64,000 nt of DNA from contig CAYVRT010000001.1 of NCBI GenBank assembly GCA_964453115.1, forward strand, positions 1 to 64,000, in the 5' to 3' direction. The DNA is from JAIWNK01 sp964453115 (GTDB lineage Bacteria > Chloroflexota > Anaerolineae > Anaerolineales > Anaerolineaceae). Of the stretch, positions 15,879 to 24,028 are shown piece after piece. Under the pieces are notes generated by a model, which was not told the DNA's origin, made no database searches, and saw only the letters and a list, made by a program, of their open reading frames with translations. Numbering within the stretch: position 1 is the stretch's first letter; each line of letters starts with the position of its first letter. Both the position numbers and the translations under genes were made by a program.

Positions 15879-16536
15879 AAGGTGCAGCGCTGCGCAGGGC
15901 CTTTACCCCGGCAGCAATCCCTTGCGGGTGATGGAAAATGGCAGTGGCAGCAACAAAAACGTTTGCCCCGGCTTGTTGGCAGGCCGGTAAGGTTTGAGCA
16001 GTGATGCCGCCATCTACCTGAACGAGAGCGGGGGAAGATTGTTCATCCAGCATGTGCCGGATTCGGGCAATTTTTTGGCTCATTTCGGCGAGATGTGGCT
16101 GTCCGGAGAAACCGGGGTTGACGGTCATGACCAGCACCAGGTCTACCCAGGGTAGGACAGCTTCAATGGCTGAGGCCGGGGTTCCAGGGTTGAGGACGAT
16201 GCCGGCTTTGCAGCCCAGGGTGTGGATAGCCTGCAAGGTGCGATGGATGTTGGGGTTGTTTTCAATGTGGATGGAGAGGAGCGTGGCTCCTGCCTGGGCG
16301 AAAGCTTCAATGTGCCGCTCGGGTTGTTCAATCATCAAATGCACATCGAGCGGCAGGGGGGTGAGGCGGCGGCAGGTGGCAACCAGGAACGGCCCCATGG
16401 TGATGTTGGGGACGAAATGCCCATCCATGACATCTACATGCAGCCAATCACAGCCGGCAGCCTGCACCTGGGCAATTTGATCACCAAGATTGGCAAAATC
16501 GGCGGAGAGGAGGGAGGCAGAGAGAAGGATGGACAT
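15877..16536 (-). CDS. rpe: Ribulose-phosphate 3-epimerase
   Basis: A 219-residue TIM-barrel enzyme of the pentose phosphate pathway that interconverts ribulose-5-P and xylulose-5-P. Motifs are SASLLSADFANLG, the metal and substrate site HVDVMDGHFVPN, DVHLMIEQP, MTVNPGFSGQ and QVDGGI. The ATG at 16536 gives the exact family length; the longer frame to 16638 lies inside the kinase gene. Only two bases separate it from the upstream kinase stop, so the two are co-transcribed. The phosphate-binding end reads FVAATAIFHHPQG where GSAIF is more usual; this looks functional. Confidence 0.94.
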   Translation of the reverse strand: MSILLSASLLSADFANLGDQIAQVQAAGCDWLHVDVMDGHFVPNITMGPFLVATCRRLTPLPLDVHLMIEQPERHIEAFAQAGATLLSIHIENNPNIHRTLQAIHTLGCKAGIVLNPGTPASAIEAVLPWVDLVLVMTVNPGFSGQPHLAEMSQKIARIRHMLDEQSSPALVQVDGGITAQTLPACQQAGANVFVAATAIFHHPQGIAAGVKALRSAAP

Positions 16537-16538
16537 GG

Positions 16539-17642
16539 TCAGGAAACAGAATTCAGTGATAGCCAGACGTAGAGCCAGAAGGGAATTAGACCGCCAACCG
16601 CCAGCAATGCCAGCAGTCCAAGCAGGATGCTCAGCCAATCAATGGAGGGCAGAAGTGCGTTTTCTTCTTGGGGGGCAATTTGGATGGGTTGTGATGGAAT
16701 GGGGGCTGAAGCAGGGGTGGGGCGCGAGGGAACAGGGGTGGAGGCAGGCATCGGGTGCGGGGAGGCCGAGGGCACTTCGGGGCGCAGGTTGGTTTGGGTG
16801 GTTTGCAGCTGTTGACCGATGGCTTCGAGGACGCGGCCCATCTGATCGGCAGTTCGGTAACGCGCCGAGGGTTCTTTGGATAAAATCTTCAGCACAATTT
16901 GTTCCAGTGGCTGAGGAATTTGCGGATTGAGGCGGGCGGGTGGGACGGGCTGGGCATCGCGATGCAGGCGGATGAGTTCGGCGGGGTCGGCGGATTGGAA
17001 TGGAAGTTGCCCGGTGAGAGCTTCATAGAGGACAACGCCAAGTGAGTAGACATCGGATGCTGGGGAAGGTGCCTGCCCGGCAGCCTGTTCTGGTGAGAGG
17101 TAAGCGGGAGATCCCCAGACAACATCATGTTTCTCATCGGGTTGAATGGAGGCCAGGGCACGGGCAATCCCAAAATCGGTCACTTTGAGGCGCTGATCGG
17201 GGGTGACAAGCATGTTGTGCGGCTTGATGTCGCAGTGGATTAGCCCGGCGCGATGGGCGTACCCTACCCCAGCGCAGGCCTGCACAAGCAGTGAAACAGC
17301 CTCCAGAATTTCCAGCCGGCCGCGCTGCCGCAAAATGGATTTGAGGTTTGCGCCGGGAACGTATTCCATAACAAGGAAGAGCCAGCCGTTATCCAAACCA
17401 AAATCATGCACGGTGACAATGTTGGGGTGGCTGAGGTTGGCGACGGCGCGCGCTTCCTGACGAAAATGTTCGCGGAAGGCGGGGTGGTTTGAGTAATCCT
17501 GTCGCAGGAGTTTGATCGCAACCGGGCGCTCAAGCATCAGGTCTTTTGCCTGGTAAACAACCGCCATGCCGCCGGTTCCCAGGGGGTGTTGGATCTGGTA
17601 CCGATTGCTTAGCATAGAAGGAATGGGGCGCGCGTTTTCCAT
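16539..17642 (-). CDS. Membrane-anchored Ser/Thr protein kinase (PknB-like, non-RD)
   Basis: A 367-residue eukaryotic-type kinase. The glycine loop LGTGGMAVVY is at 21-30, the ATP lysine is K44 (VAIKLL), the catalytic loop is HCDIKPHN (136-143) and the DFG is at 156-158. The residue before the catalytic Asp is Cys instead of Arg, so activation should not need the usual activation-loop phosphate contact. A Pro/Ser-rich linker (about 285-320) leads to a C-terminal hydrophobic hairpin, and no extracytoplasmic sensor domain follows. It is divergent from a LysM/M23 peptidase, which suggests a cell-wall link. TATAAT lies ten bases before the ATG; an alternative start is Met10. Confidence 0.9.
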   Translation of the reverse strand: MENARPIPSMLSNRYQIQHPLGTGGMAVVYQAKDLMLERPVAIKLLRQDYSNHPAFREHFRQEARAVANLSHPNIVTVHDFGLDNGWLFLVMEYVPGANLKSILRQRGRLEILEAVSLLVQACAGVGYAHRAGLIHCDIKPHNMLVTPDQRLKVTDFGIARALASIQPDEKHDVVWGSPAYLSPEQAAGQAPSPASDVYSLGVVLYEALTGQLPFQSADPAELIRLHRDAQPVPPARLNPQIPQPLEQIVLKILSKEPSARYRTADQMGRVLEAIGQQLQTTQTNLRPEVPSASPHPMPASTPVPSRPTPASAPIPSQPIQIAPQEENALLPSIDWLSILLGLLALLAVGGLIPFWLYVWLSLNSVS

Positions 17643-17652
17643 GAATGCTGCG

Positions 17653-17658
17653 ATTATA
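17653..17658 (-). promoter_or_regulatory. -10 box of the kinase-rpe transcript
   Basis: A perfect TATAAT on the minus strand ends ten bases before the kinase ATG, so the mRNA would have at most a few leader bases. No good -35 or ribosome site is visible. Confidence 0.45.
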
Positions 17659-17689
17659 TCATAGGCGCGGCGATTGCGCAGAAACGCGC

Positions 17690-17718
17690 TTGACCGCTGT
17701 TTGGGCTTGTGTTATGAT
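17690..17718 (+). promoter_or_regulatory. Promoter of the LysM/M23 peptidase gene
   Basis: TTGACC (17690-17695) and TATGAT (17713-17718) with a 17-base spacer form a near-consensus promoter, divergent from the kinase promoter 30 bases away. Confidence 0.65.
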
Positions 17719-17738
17719 GAAAGCCAGAGGATTGAAAA

Positions 17739-18944
17739 ATGGAGAATGATTCGTCATCGAAATCGGATGGTTTGTTGTCTGCCGATGGGATGATAGCGGA
17801 AGACAAACAGGGGCGGAGTTTGACACAAATTTGGGAGGGCCTGGTTCGGCTAGGCCTGGGCGAAACGGCGCTGCGTGTGGGGGCAGGGTTGGTTTCGATT
17901 TCGTTGATTCTGCTTGTCATCTGGGTCATGAGTACATTTTACTTGAAGGGTGGGTTTGATGCGAGCGCCAAAAGCCTGGAGGGTGCAGTGGCACCGGTGA
18001 CGATGCTTCAGGCAACACCAACGGCTCAACCCTTGCCTGCTTTGCCAATGCGCTTTGCGGCGGTGGGGGGGGGCATTCCACGCCGGGCTGTGTTGCACAC
18101 AACTTTGCCAGCCAAGCCGCGTTATGAGATTGACGAATATGTGGTTCAGCAAGGCGATACAATTTTTGGCATTGCTGAGCGTTTTGGCCTGAAGCCAGAG
18201 ACGATTCTGTTTGGAAATTATGATGTGCTGGCCGATAACCCGCACTTCTTGCAGCCTGGGCAGGTGCTCAAAATTCTGCCGACAAATGGCCTGATCTATC
18301 GGTGGAACAATGGTGATGGGTTGAATAAGGTGGCTGAATATTATGGCGTGACACCAGAAGCAATCATCAATTGGCCGGCCAATGGACTGAGCCTGGAAAC
18401 GATCGGTGATTTTGCCTTCCCGAACATCCCGGCTGGAACAGAGATTTTTGTTCCAGGGGGGACGCGCACCTTCATCACCTGGAGCGCTCCGCGCATCACC
18501 CGCCGCGACCCGGCTGCGGCTAAGATTCTTGGCCCGGGTTATTGTGGCACGGTGACGGATGGTGCCATTGGACAGGGAACCTTTGTGTGGCCCAGTACCA
18601 ATCACTTTCTTTCTGGTTATGATTATTCTCCGGCGACCAATCACTATGGCATTGATGTGGATGGCGATATGGGGTCACCCATTTATGCTGTGGATGGTGG
18701 CGTTGTGGTTTATTCGGGCTGGAATGATTATGGCTATGGCAATGTGGTTGTGGTTGACCATGGCACGGGCTGGCAGTCGTTGTATGCGCATCTCGATCAA
18801 ATTCATGTTGCCTGTGGTGCCAGTGTGTATCAGGGGCAGTTGATCGCGCTGATGGGCAGTACAGGACGTTCGACCGGCCCACATCTCCATTTTGAATTGC
18901 GCACGGATCACGCCTACGTTAATCCCTGGGATTACTTGCCCTGA
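17739..18944 (+). CDS. Membrane-anchored LysM-domain M23 metallopeptidase
   Basis: A 401-residue cell-wall enzyme or regulator. A cytoplasmic N-terminus of about 50 residues precedes one transmembrane helix (SLILLVIWVMSTFYL, near 52-70). Then come a linker, a LysM domain (about 132-182, YVVQQGDTIFGIAERFG), a second LysM-like domain (about 186-240) and an M23 domain. The zinc motif H-x-x-x-D (HYGID, near 302) and the HLHFE motif (near 381) are intact, as is the YAHLD block, so it should be an active peptidoglycan endopeptidase outside the membrane. It is divergent from the membrane kinase, whose signal could control it. Confidence 0.92.
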   Translation: MENDSSSKSDGLLSADGMIAEDKQGRSLTQIWEGLVRLGLGETALRVGAGLVSISLILLVIWVMSTFYLKGGFDASAKSLEGAVAPVTMLQATPTAQPLPALPMRFAAVGGGIPRRAVLHTTLPAKPRYEIDEYVVQQGDTIFGIAERFGLKPETILFGNYDVLADNPHFLQPGQVLKILPTNGLIYRWNNGDGLNKVAEYYGVTPEAIINWPANGLSLETIGDFAFPNIPAGTEIFVPGGTRTFITWSAPRITRRDPAAAKILGPGYCGTVTDGAIGQGTFVWPSTNHFLSGYDYSPATNHYGIDVDGDMGSPIYAVDGGVVVYSGWNDYGYGNVVVVDHGTGWQSLYAHLDQIHVACGASVYQGQLIALMGSTGRSTGPHLHFELRTDHAYVNPWDYLP

Positions 18945-18956
18945 GCGGAGGTGTGG

Positions 18957-19811
18957 ATGACCGCAGCCGTTACAGCTGTGCGCCCCTCTCCAATCGCTGG
19001 TGCCTGGTACAGCGGTAAGGCGGATGTTTTGGCGCGGCAGGTAGATGCGCTGCTGGAGGGTGCAAGAGTGCCTGATTTGCAAGGTGAGGTGTTGGGGCTG
19101 CTGGTGCCGCATGCCGGGCATCGTTATTCGGGGCGAACGGCGGCACATGCTTTTCGGGCTGTGTGCGGTCAGGAGCGGCCATTGGTGGTAATTTTCTCGC
19201 CCTATCATGCCTGGGATCGCGCCGCATTGCTGACAACAGCTCATGCCGCTTATCAGACGCCATTGGGCGAGGTGCGGGTAGATGGCCTGGCCTTGGAACA
19301 ACTGGAGCGGGAGCTGACCGAACGACGGCAGCCGGTTGCGCGCCGGGTGGCTTTTGATGAAGAACACTCGCTTGAAATTGAATTGCCGTTCTTGCAACGT
19401 GCATTGAAGGGCGATTTTCGGCTTTTGCCGGTGATGGTTCGCTCGCTGGATGTTGGCTTATTGCAAGCGCTGGGTGAGGCAACTGCTGCTGTGGTGCGTC
19501 AGTCGGGGCCAGTGTTGTTGGTGGCTAGCAGCGACCTGTCCCATTTCTATCCGCTGACAGTTGCTCAACAATTGGATGAAGAAATGCTGCACCGGGTGGC
19601 GGATTTTGACCCGTTGGCGATTCTGGAAGCCGAGCGCAGCGGCAAGGGCTTTGCTTGTGGCGCAGGTGCCATTGCAGCCATGCTCTACGCGGCGCGCTGT
19701 TTGGGGGCCGATGGGGTGCAACGGGTGCATTACAGCACCTCGGCGGAGGAGACGGGGGATGCTACCTCGGTGGTTGGGTATGGTGCTGCGTTGGTCTTGA
19801 GGCGGGGGTAG
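18957..19811 (+). CDS. MEMO-family protein (AmmeMemoRadiSam system protein B)
   Basis: A 284-residue protein of the MEMO/DUF52 family, a fold related to non-haem iron dioxygenases. It has the family motifs RPSPIAGAWYSG, LGLLVPHAGHRYSGRTAAHAF, FDEEHSLEIELPFLQ and LVASSDLSHFYP. The usual partners, an AMMECR1 protein and a dedicated radical SAM enzyme, are not next to it. The ATG at 18957 is preceded by GGAGG with five bases spacing; the GTG at 18951 overlaps that site. It lies six bases after the M23 gene and three bases before priA, so all three are probably in one transcript. Confidence 0.88.
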   Translation: MTAAVTAVRPSPIAGAWYSGKADVLARQVDALLEGARVPDLQGEVLGLLVPHAGHRYSGRTAAHAFRAVCGQERPLVVIFSPYHAWDRAALLTTAHAAYQTPLGEVRVDGLALEQLERELTERRQPVARRVAFDEEHSLEIELPFLQRALKGDFRLLPVMVRSLDVGLLQALGEATAAVVRQSGPVLLVASSDLSHFYPLTVAQQLDEEMLHRVADFDPLAILEAERSGKGFACGAGAIAAMLYAARCLGADGVQRVHYSTSAEETGDATSVVGYGAALVLRRG

Positions 19812-19814
19812 GCT

Positions 19815-22328
19815 TTGCCTGGTTATGTGCGTGTGGTGGTGAATGTTCCCCTGGCAACGGGGGTTTTTGATTATCACCTAACCGAGGAACTCTCTGGCCG
19901 GGTGCGGCCGGGGTGTTTGGTGGTGGTGCCGCTTGGTGGGCAGCGTGTGCAGGGGGTGGTTTTGCAAGAATTGCAGTTTCCCGAGGTGCCGAAAACACGC
20001 CCAGTGGAAGCGCTGCTGGACGATGAGCCTGTGTTGACGGCGGGGCAACGCGCCCTGGCACAATGGTTGGCAGAGGAGACCCTGACGCCATTGGCATTGT
20101 GTGTGGAATTGATGCTTCCGCCGGGGCTGGGTCAACATGCTGACCGGTTGTATACCCTGCAGCCGAATATCTTGCCACAGGTGACGACGGCAGCCTTGCA
20201 GAACAAGATTTTGCAATTGCTGCAAGAACGTGGGCCATTGCGCGGGCGACAATTGGATGCGCTGCTACCACACCGGCGCTGGCAAGAGGCCATGCGGGCC
20301 GTTCTGCGGAATGGTTGGGTGACGGATCAGCCGGTGTTGTTGCCGCCACAGACGCGAGCGCGCCTGGCGCGCACGGCACGCCTGGCTTGTGCGCTTGCAA
20401 TTGCGGAACATCAGCTGCGTCAAAACAGCAATCCCGGGGCAGCCCTGGAACGGCGATTGCGCATTTTACAGGCGTTGGCTGGACAAGTTGAGCCAATTCA
20501 GGTCAGTTGGGTCTATGCTGAAAGTGGTGGAAACGCAGCTGATTTGCGCCGCCTGGAGGAATTGGGGCTGGTAACCTTGAGTGAGGAGGAGTGGCTGCGT
20601 GATCCGCTGCATGGCATTACGGTGGCGCCGGAAGGTAATCCGCCGAACCTGACGCCGGATCAGGAAGCGGTTTGTGCTGCGCTCTTTGTCGCTCTGCGTG
20701 CCGGGGAGGCGCAGCCGTTTTTGCTGCATGGTGTAACGGGTTCGGGCAAGACGGAGATTTATTTGCGAGCTGTGGGCGAAGCGCTGCGGCTTGGAAGGCA
20801 GGCACTGGTGCTGGTGCCGGAAATTTCACTCACGCCTCAAACGGTGCAGCGCTTTATGGCGCGCTTTCCGGGGCAGGTGGGATTGGTGCATTCGCGGCTT
20901 TCGGCAGGCGAGCGGTATGATACCTGGCGGCGGGCGAGGCGAGGAGAACTGCCCGTGGTGATTGGGCCGCGCAGTGCATTGTTCACTCCATTGCCTGACC
21001 CGGGCTTGATTGTATTGGATGAATGCCACGATGCCTCATATGCGCAGAGTGAAACGCCGTTTTATCATGCTGTGGCAGCAGCGGAGGCCTATGCGCGCCT
21101 GAATCGGGCTGTGCTGGTGCTTGGTTCGGCGACACCTTCGGTGGAACAGGCATATCGAGCGCAGCGGCAGAACTGGACGGTGCTGAAATTGCCTCTGCGT
21201 TTGCTCGCACATCGCCAAGCGGTACAGGCACAATTGAACGGATTGGGATTGGTGGGTGCAGCGCCGGCTTTGATTGGGGAGGGAGCGGCTTCATTGCCGT
21301 TGCCGTCGGTGACGGTGGTGGATATGCGTGAGGAACTGAAGGCTGGTAACCGGTTGATGTTCAGCCGTGGTCTACAGGCGGCGCTGGCGCAGGTTTTGGA
21401 TCGGCAGCAGCAGGCAATTTTATTTCTTAACCGGCGCGGATCTGCGACGTATGTTTTCTGCCGCGCCTGTGGCGGTGTGGTGCGTTGCCCGCGCTGTACA
21501 TTGCCATTGACGTTCCATGAGGGCCGACAGACGCTCGAATGTCATACTTGCAATTATCGGCGGCAGATGCCGCGCCGCTGTCCGTTGTGCAACAGTGATC
21601 AGATTCGGCAATATGGGGCAGGGGTGGAGAAGGTGGAAGCTGAGGTACAACGCTTGTTTCCAACGGCACGCACGCTGCGTTGGGATGCAGAGACGGCTCG
21701 ACAGAAGGGGGCGCATGATATGCTGTTGGCGCATTTTGCGCATCATCGCGCCGACGTGCTCATTGGAACGCAAATGTTGGCGAAGAGCCTGGATTTGCCA
21801 TTGGTCACTCTGGTGGGCGTTGTTCTGGCGGATGTGGGGCTGGGCTTTCCCGATTTTCGGGCAAGCGAGCGCACCTTTCAATTGCTGACGCAGGTGGCCG
21901 GGCGGGCGGGGCGCAGCCCATTGGGTGGGCAGGTCTTTTTGCAGACTTTTCAGCCGGAGAACGCTGCGATTCAGTTTGCCGCGCAGTACGATTGGAACGG
22001 CTTTTATGAATGGGAATTGCAGCAGAGGCAATTGATTGGCTATCCGCCGTTTGGGCGTTTGCTGCGGCTGGAATGCCGGGATGAACAGGAAGAACGGGTG
22101 CGCAAATTGGCTGAGGAACTGGCGCAGCGCTTGCGCTCCTCGTTGAGTGAGGGTGAGGCGCGGGCAACACAGATGATTGGGCCGGTGCCTTGTTACTATG
22201 AGCGGCTGGATGGTAAATATCGCTGGCAAATTCTGCTGCGCGGCCCCAATCCGGCACATTGGTTGAGGCCACATTTGCCACTTGGTGAACGTTGGCGGGT
22301 GGAGGTAGACCCGGTTAATTTGCTCTAG
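19815..22328 (+). CDS. priA: Primosomal protein N' (replication restart helicase PriA)
   Basis: An 837-residue helicase that reloads the replisome at collapsed forks. It has the 3'-DNA-binding N-terminal domain (YVRVVVNVPLATGVFDY), Walker A GVTGSGKTEIYL near 306-317, and helicase motif II reading DECH where DEEH is usual. Eight zinc cysteines follow as four pairs (CRAC, CPRC, CHTC, CPLC), then GTQMLAKSLDLP and QVAGRAGRS. No in-frame ATG fits the N-terminus; TTG at 19815 after a GGGGG ribosome site is the likely start, with GTG at 19827 as the alternative. Confidence 0.95.
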   Translation: MPGYVRVVVNVPLATGVFDYHLTEELSGRVRPGCLVVVPLGGQRVQGVVLQELQFPEVPKTRPVEALLDDEPVLTAGQRALAQWLAEETLTPLALCVELMLPPGLGQHADRLYTLQPNILPQVTTAALQNKILQLLQERGPLRGRQLDALLPHRRWQEAMRAVLRNGWVTDQPVLLPPQTRARLARTARLACALAIAEHQLRQNSNPGAALERRLRILQALAGQVEPIQVSWVYAESGGNAADLRRLEELGLVTLSEEEWLRDPLHGITVAPEGNPPNLTPDQEAVCAALFVALRAGEAQPFLLHGVTGSGKTEIYLRAVGEALRLGRQALVLVPEISLTPQTVQRFMARFPGQVGLVHSRLSAGERYDTWRRARRGELPVVIGPRSALFTPLPDPGLIVLDECHDASYAQSETPFYHAVAAAEAYARLNRAVLVLGSATPSVEQAYRAQRQNWTVLKLPLRLLAHRQAVQAQLNGLGLVGAAPALIGEGAASLPLPSVTVVDMREELKAGNRLMFSRGLQAALAQVLDRQQQAILFLNRRGSATYVFCRACGGVVRCPRCTLPLTFHEGRQTLECHTCNYRRQMPRRCPLCNSDQIRQYGAGVEKVEAEVQRLFPTARTLRWDAETARQKGAHDMLLAHFAHHRADVLIGTQMLAKSLDLPLVTLVGVVLADVGLGFPDFRASERTFQLLTQVAGRAGRSPLGGQVFLQTFQPENAAIQFAAQYDWNGFYEWELQQRQLIGYPPFGRLLRLECRDEQEERVRKLAEELAQRLRSSLSEGEARATQMIGPVPCYYERLDGKYRWQILLRGPNPAHWLRPHLPLGERWRVEVDPVNLL

Positions 22329-22334
22329 TTTCTC

Positions 22335-22362
22335 TTTACAGGTTGGCAAAAGCGGGTATTAT
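22335..22362 (+). promoter_or_regulatory. Promoter of the MFS gene
   Basis: TTTACA (22335-22340) and TATTAT (22357-22362) spaced by 16 bases lie between priA and the MFS transporter. Confidence 0.5.
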
Positions 22363-22399
22363 TAAATCCATTTTGATATGCAATGATGAAGGAGCAATG

Positions 22400-23602
22400 A
22401 TGGCCGATTCAACCGCTCGTAAAGTGGCAGACTTTTTGGGCCTACGGCGCAGCCTGGTGGCAATGTTGGGAATGGTGGTGCTGGTTGGGATGGGCGAGAA
22501 CCTGGCCGAGCGCTTTTTGCCAATTTATTTGTTGGCATTGGGGGGAGGCGCGTTTTCGGTCAGTTTTTTGAACGGAATGGATAATTTGCTCAGCGCGTTG
22601 TATTCCTTTCCTGGGGGCTATTTAAGTGACCGGCTGGGGTATAAGCGTGCGCTGGCTGTCTTCAACCTGATTGCAATGGCCGGCTACCTGGTGGTAATTC
22701 TGTTGCCGAGTTGGTGGGCGGTGATTGTAGCAGCAGCTTTGTTCCTTTCCTGGTCGGCCATTTCGCTGCCAGCAACGATGAGCCTGGTGGCGGAGGTGCT
22801 GCCGGATAAGAAGCGTACAATGGGCGTATCACTGCATTCGTTGGTGCGGCGGGTGCCGATGGCATTGGGCCCAATTGTCGGTGGGCTGCTGATTGCCTGG
22901 AAAGGTGAAGAAGCAGGCGTGCGGCTGGCGTTTGTGGTTGCCTTTGTGTTGGCGTTGCTGGCCCTGGTTTTGCAGCAATTGTTAATTGAAGATCGTCCGC
23001 GGGCAGCGCAGGCGGAGCCAAACCCGTTGCGGTTGCTTCACCGCATGACGCCTGCTTTCCGGGTGCTTTTGGTTTCGGATATTTTGGTGCGCTTCAGTGA
23101 ACAAATACCCTATGCATTTATGGCGATTTGGGCAATCAAGAACAATGGTCTTTCATCGGTGCAATTTGGGTTGCTGACGACGATTGAAATGGTGACGGCC
23201 ATGCTGGTTTACATTCCGGTTGCCTATCTGGCAGACCGTGGCACGAAGAAGCCATTTGTTGCGATTACGTTTGGCTTCTTTACTGCATTTCCATTGTTGT
23301 TGATGCTCTCGAATCGCTTTGAGTTGTTTGTGCTGGCTTTTATTGTGCGCGGGCTGAAGGAATTTGGTGAGCCAACGCGCAAGGCGCTGATTATGGATTT
23401 GGCGCCAGAGGGACAGAAGGCGGCAATGTTTGGCCTGTATTATTTGCTGCGGGATGTGATTGTTTCGTTGGCCGCGTTTGCCTCTGGGTGGTTGTGGACT
23501 CTTTCGCCACAGGTCAACTTCTTGACCGCATTTGGGTTTGGTGTTTTGGGAACATTGTTCTTTCTTTTCTTTGGTCGGGATGTGGAACGCCCCAAAAATT
23601 AA
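22400..23602 (+). CDS. Major facilitator superfamily transporter
   Basis: A roughly 400-residue inner-membrane carrier with about twelve hydrophobic segments and the MFS loop motif GYLSDRLGYKRAL between helices 2 and 3 (the G-x-x-x-D-R-x-G-R/K motif); a weaker copy, AYLADRGTKKP, occurs in the second half. Substrate cannot be told; drug or sugar efflux are both possible. The ATG at 22400 has an AAGGAG ribosome site five bases away; the ATG three bases earlier is too close. It is transcribed alone from its own promoter. Confidence 0.9.
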   Translation: MADSTARKVADFLGLRRSLVAMLGMVVLVGMGENLAERFLPIYLLALGGGAFSVSFLNGMDNLLSALYSFPGGYLSDRLGYKRALAVFNLIAMAGYLVVILLPSWWAVIVAAALFLSWSAISLPATMSLVAEVLPDKKRTMGVSLHSLVRRVPMALGPIVGGLLIAWKGEEAGVRLAFVVAFVLALLALVLQQLLIEDRPRAAQAEPNPLRLLHRMTPAFRVLLVSDILVRFSEQIPYAFMAIWAIKNNGLSSVQFGLLTTIEMVTAMLVYIPVAYLADRGTKKPFVAITFGFFTAFPLLLMLSNRFELFVLAFIVRGLKEFGEPTRKALIMDLAPEGQKAAMFGLYYLLRDVIVSLAAFASGWLWTLSPQVNFLTAFGFGVLGTLFFLFFGRDVERPKN

Positions 23603-23639
23603 GCTTTGATTTCGTATATGCAAACGCTTGAAAATGTTG

Positions 23640-23645
23640 TATAAT
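23640..23645 (+). promoter_or_regulatory. -10 box upstream of the structured RNA
   Basis: A perfect TATAAT lies 38 bases after the MFS stop. No TTGACA-like box is found at 16-18 bases; TTGAAA at 23628 is too close. The transcript would start near 23652. Confidence 0.45.
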
Positions 23646-23651
23646 AAATTA

Positions 23652-23961
23652 TCTTTTGAGTGATTCATTGGCTGCAAGTTCAACATTGCAGCACCGGGTT
23701 GTGAACCTGGACAATTGAAGGTGCTTCGCTCTCAATCGTTGGTGAGAGCTTGGTTTGTAAAAGAGGATTTTGGCCGAACGGCATTTTTCTGAAGCGTGTG
23801 GGTTACTCCCTATAAGAAGCACGTTCAGAAAGCAGCAAGAAGCGCTTTGAAAGGCGAGTTTAAATGGCTTTTAACATTGGATGCGCTGATTCAGAAACGT
23901 TTGTCTGAGAAACCGAGATAGCCTTTTTGGGGATGTTTTGTTTCCCCGAAAGACCTTTTTT
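23652..23961 (+). ncRNA. Candidate structured non-coding RNA or long leader (unrecognised)
   Basis: The 425 bases between the MFS gene and recX hold no ORF but a dense set of perfect stems, bounded by a TATAAT and a U-tract terminator. Stems are 23671-23677/23686-23692, 23694-23700/23704-23710, 23728-23734/23743-23749, 23786-23798/23820-23831 (12 bp with one bulged base) and 23841-23845/23883-23887. In addition 23709-23716 pairs perfectly with 23980-23987 beyond the terminator, flanked by 5 and 7 more pairs. I find no hallmark sequences of tmRNA, RNase P RNA, SRP RNA, 6S RNA or known riboswitches. It could be a free RNA of about 310 bases or a regulated leader of recX-rny. Confidence 0.45.
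23924..23961 (+). terminator. Terminator or attenuator before recX-rny
   Basis: TTTTTGGGG (23924-23932) pairs with CCCCGAAAG (23944-23952) in nine pairs including two G-U, and six T residues follow (23956-23961). It either ends the candidate RNA or attenuates transcription into recX. Confidence 0.65.
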
Positions 23962-24028
23962 GCTACTGCAAAACACCTGAATTGTCCCTCACAGCATTAG
24001 GGCTGAAATGTGCTATAGATGAGGTGAC

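Noticed and set aside
21420..22349. A 309-codon open frame on the minus strand
   Set aside because: Antisense to the priA C-terminus with its zinc cysteines and helicase motifs; no ribosome site or homology signature.
23628..23633. TTGAAA as a -35 box for the structured RNA
   Set aside because: It lies only six bases before the TATAAT, far too close for a sigma-70 promoter.
23671..23710. Possible tRNA or T-arm (GGGTTGTGAACCTGG)
   Set aside because: The loop is three bases, no acceptor or anticodon arms can be fitted, and there is no GTTCGAATCC-type T-loop.
23640..24028. tmRNA, RNase P RNA, SRP RNA or 6S RNA
   Set aside because: None of the expected conserved blocks (tRNA-like ends with tag ORF, GAGGAAAGTCC, GGAAGCAGC with its partner strand, long closed hairpin with central bubble) is found on either strand, though a covariance search was not possible.
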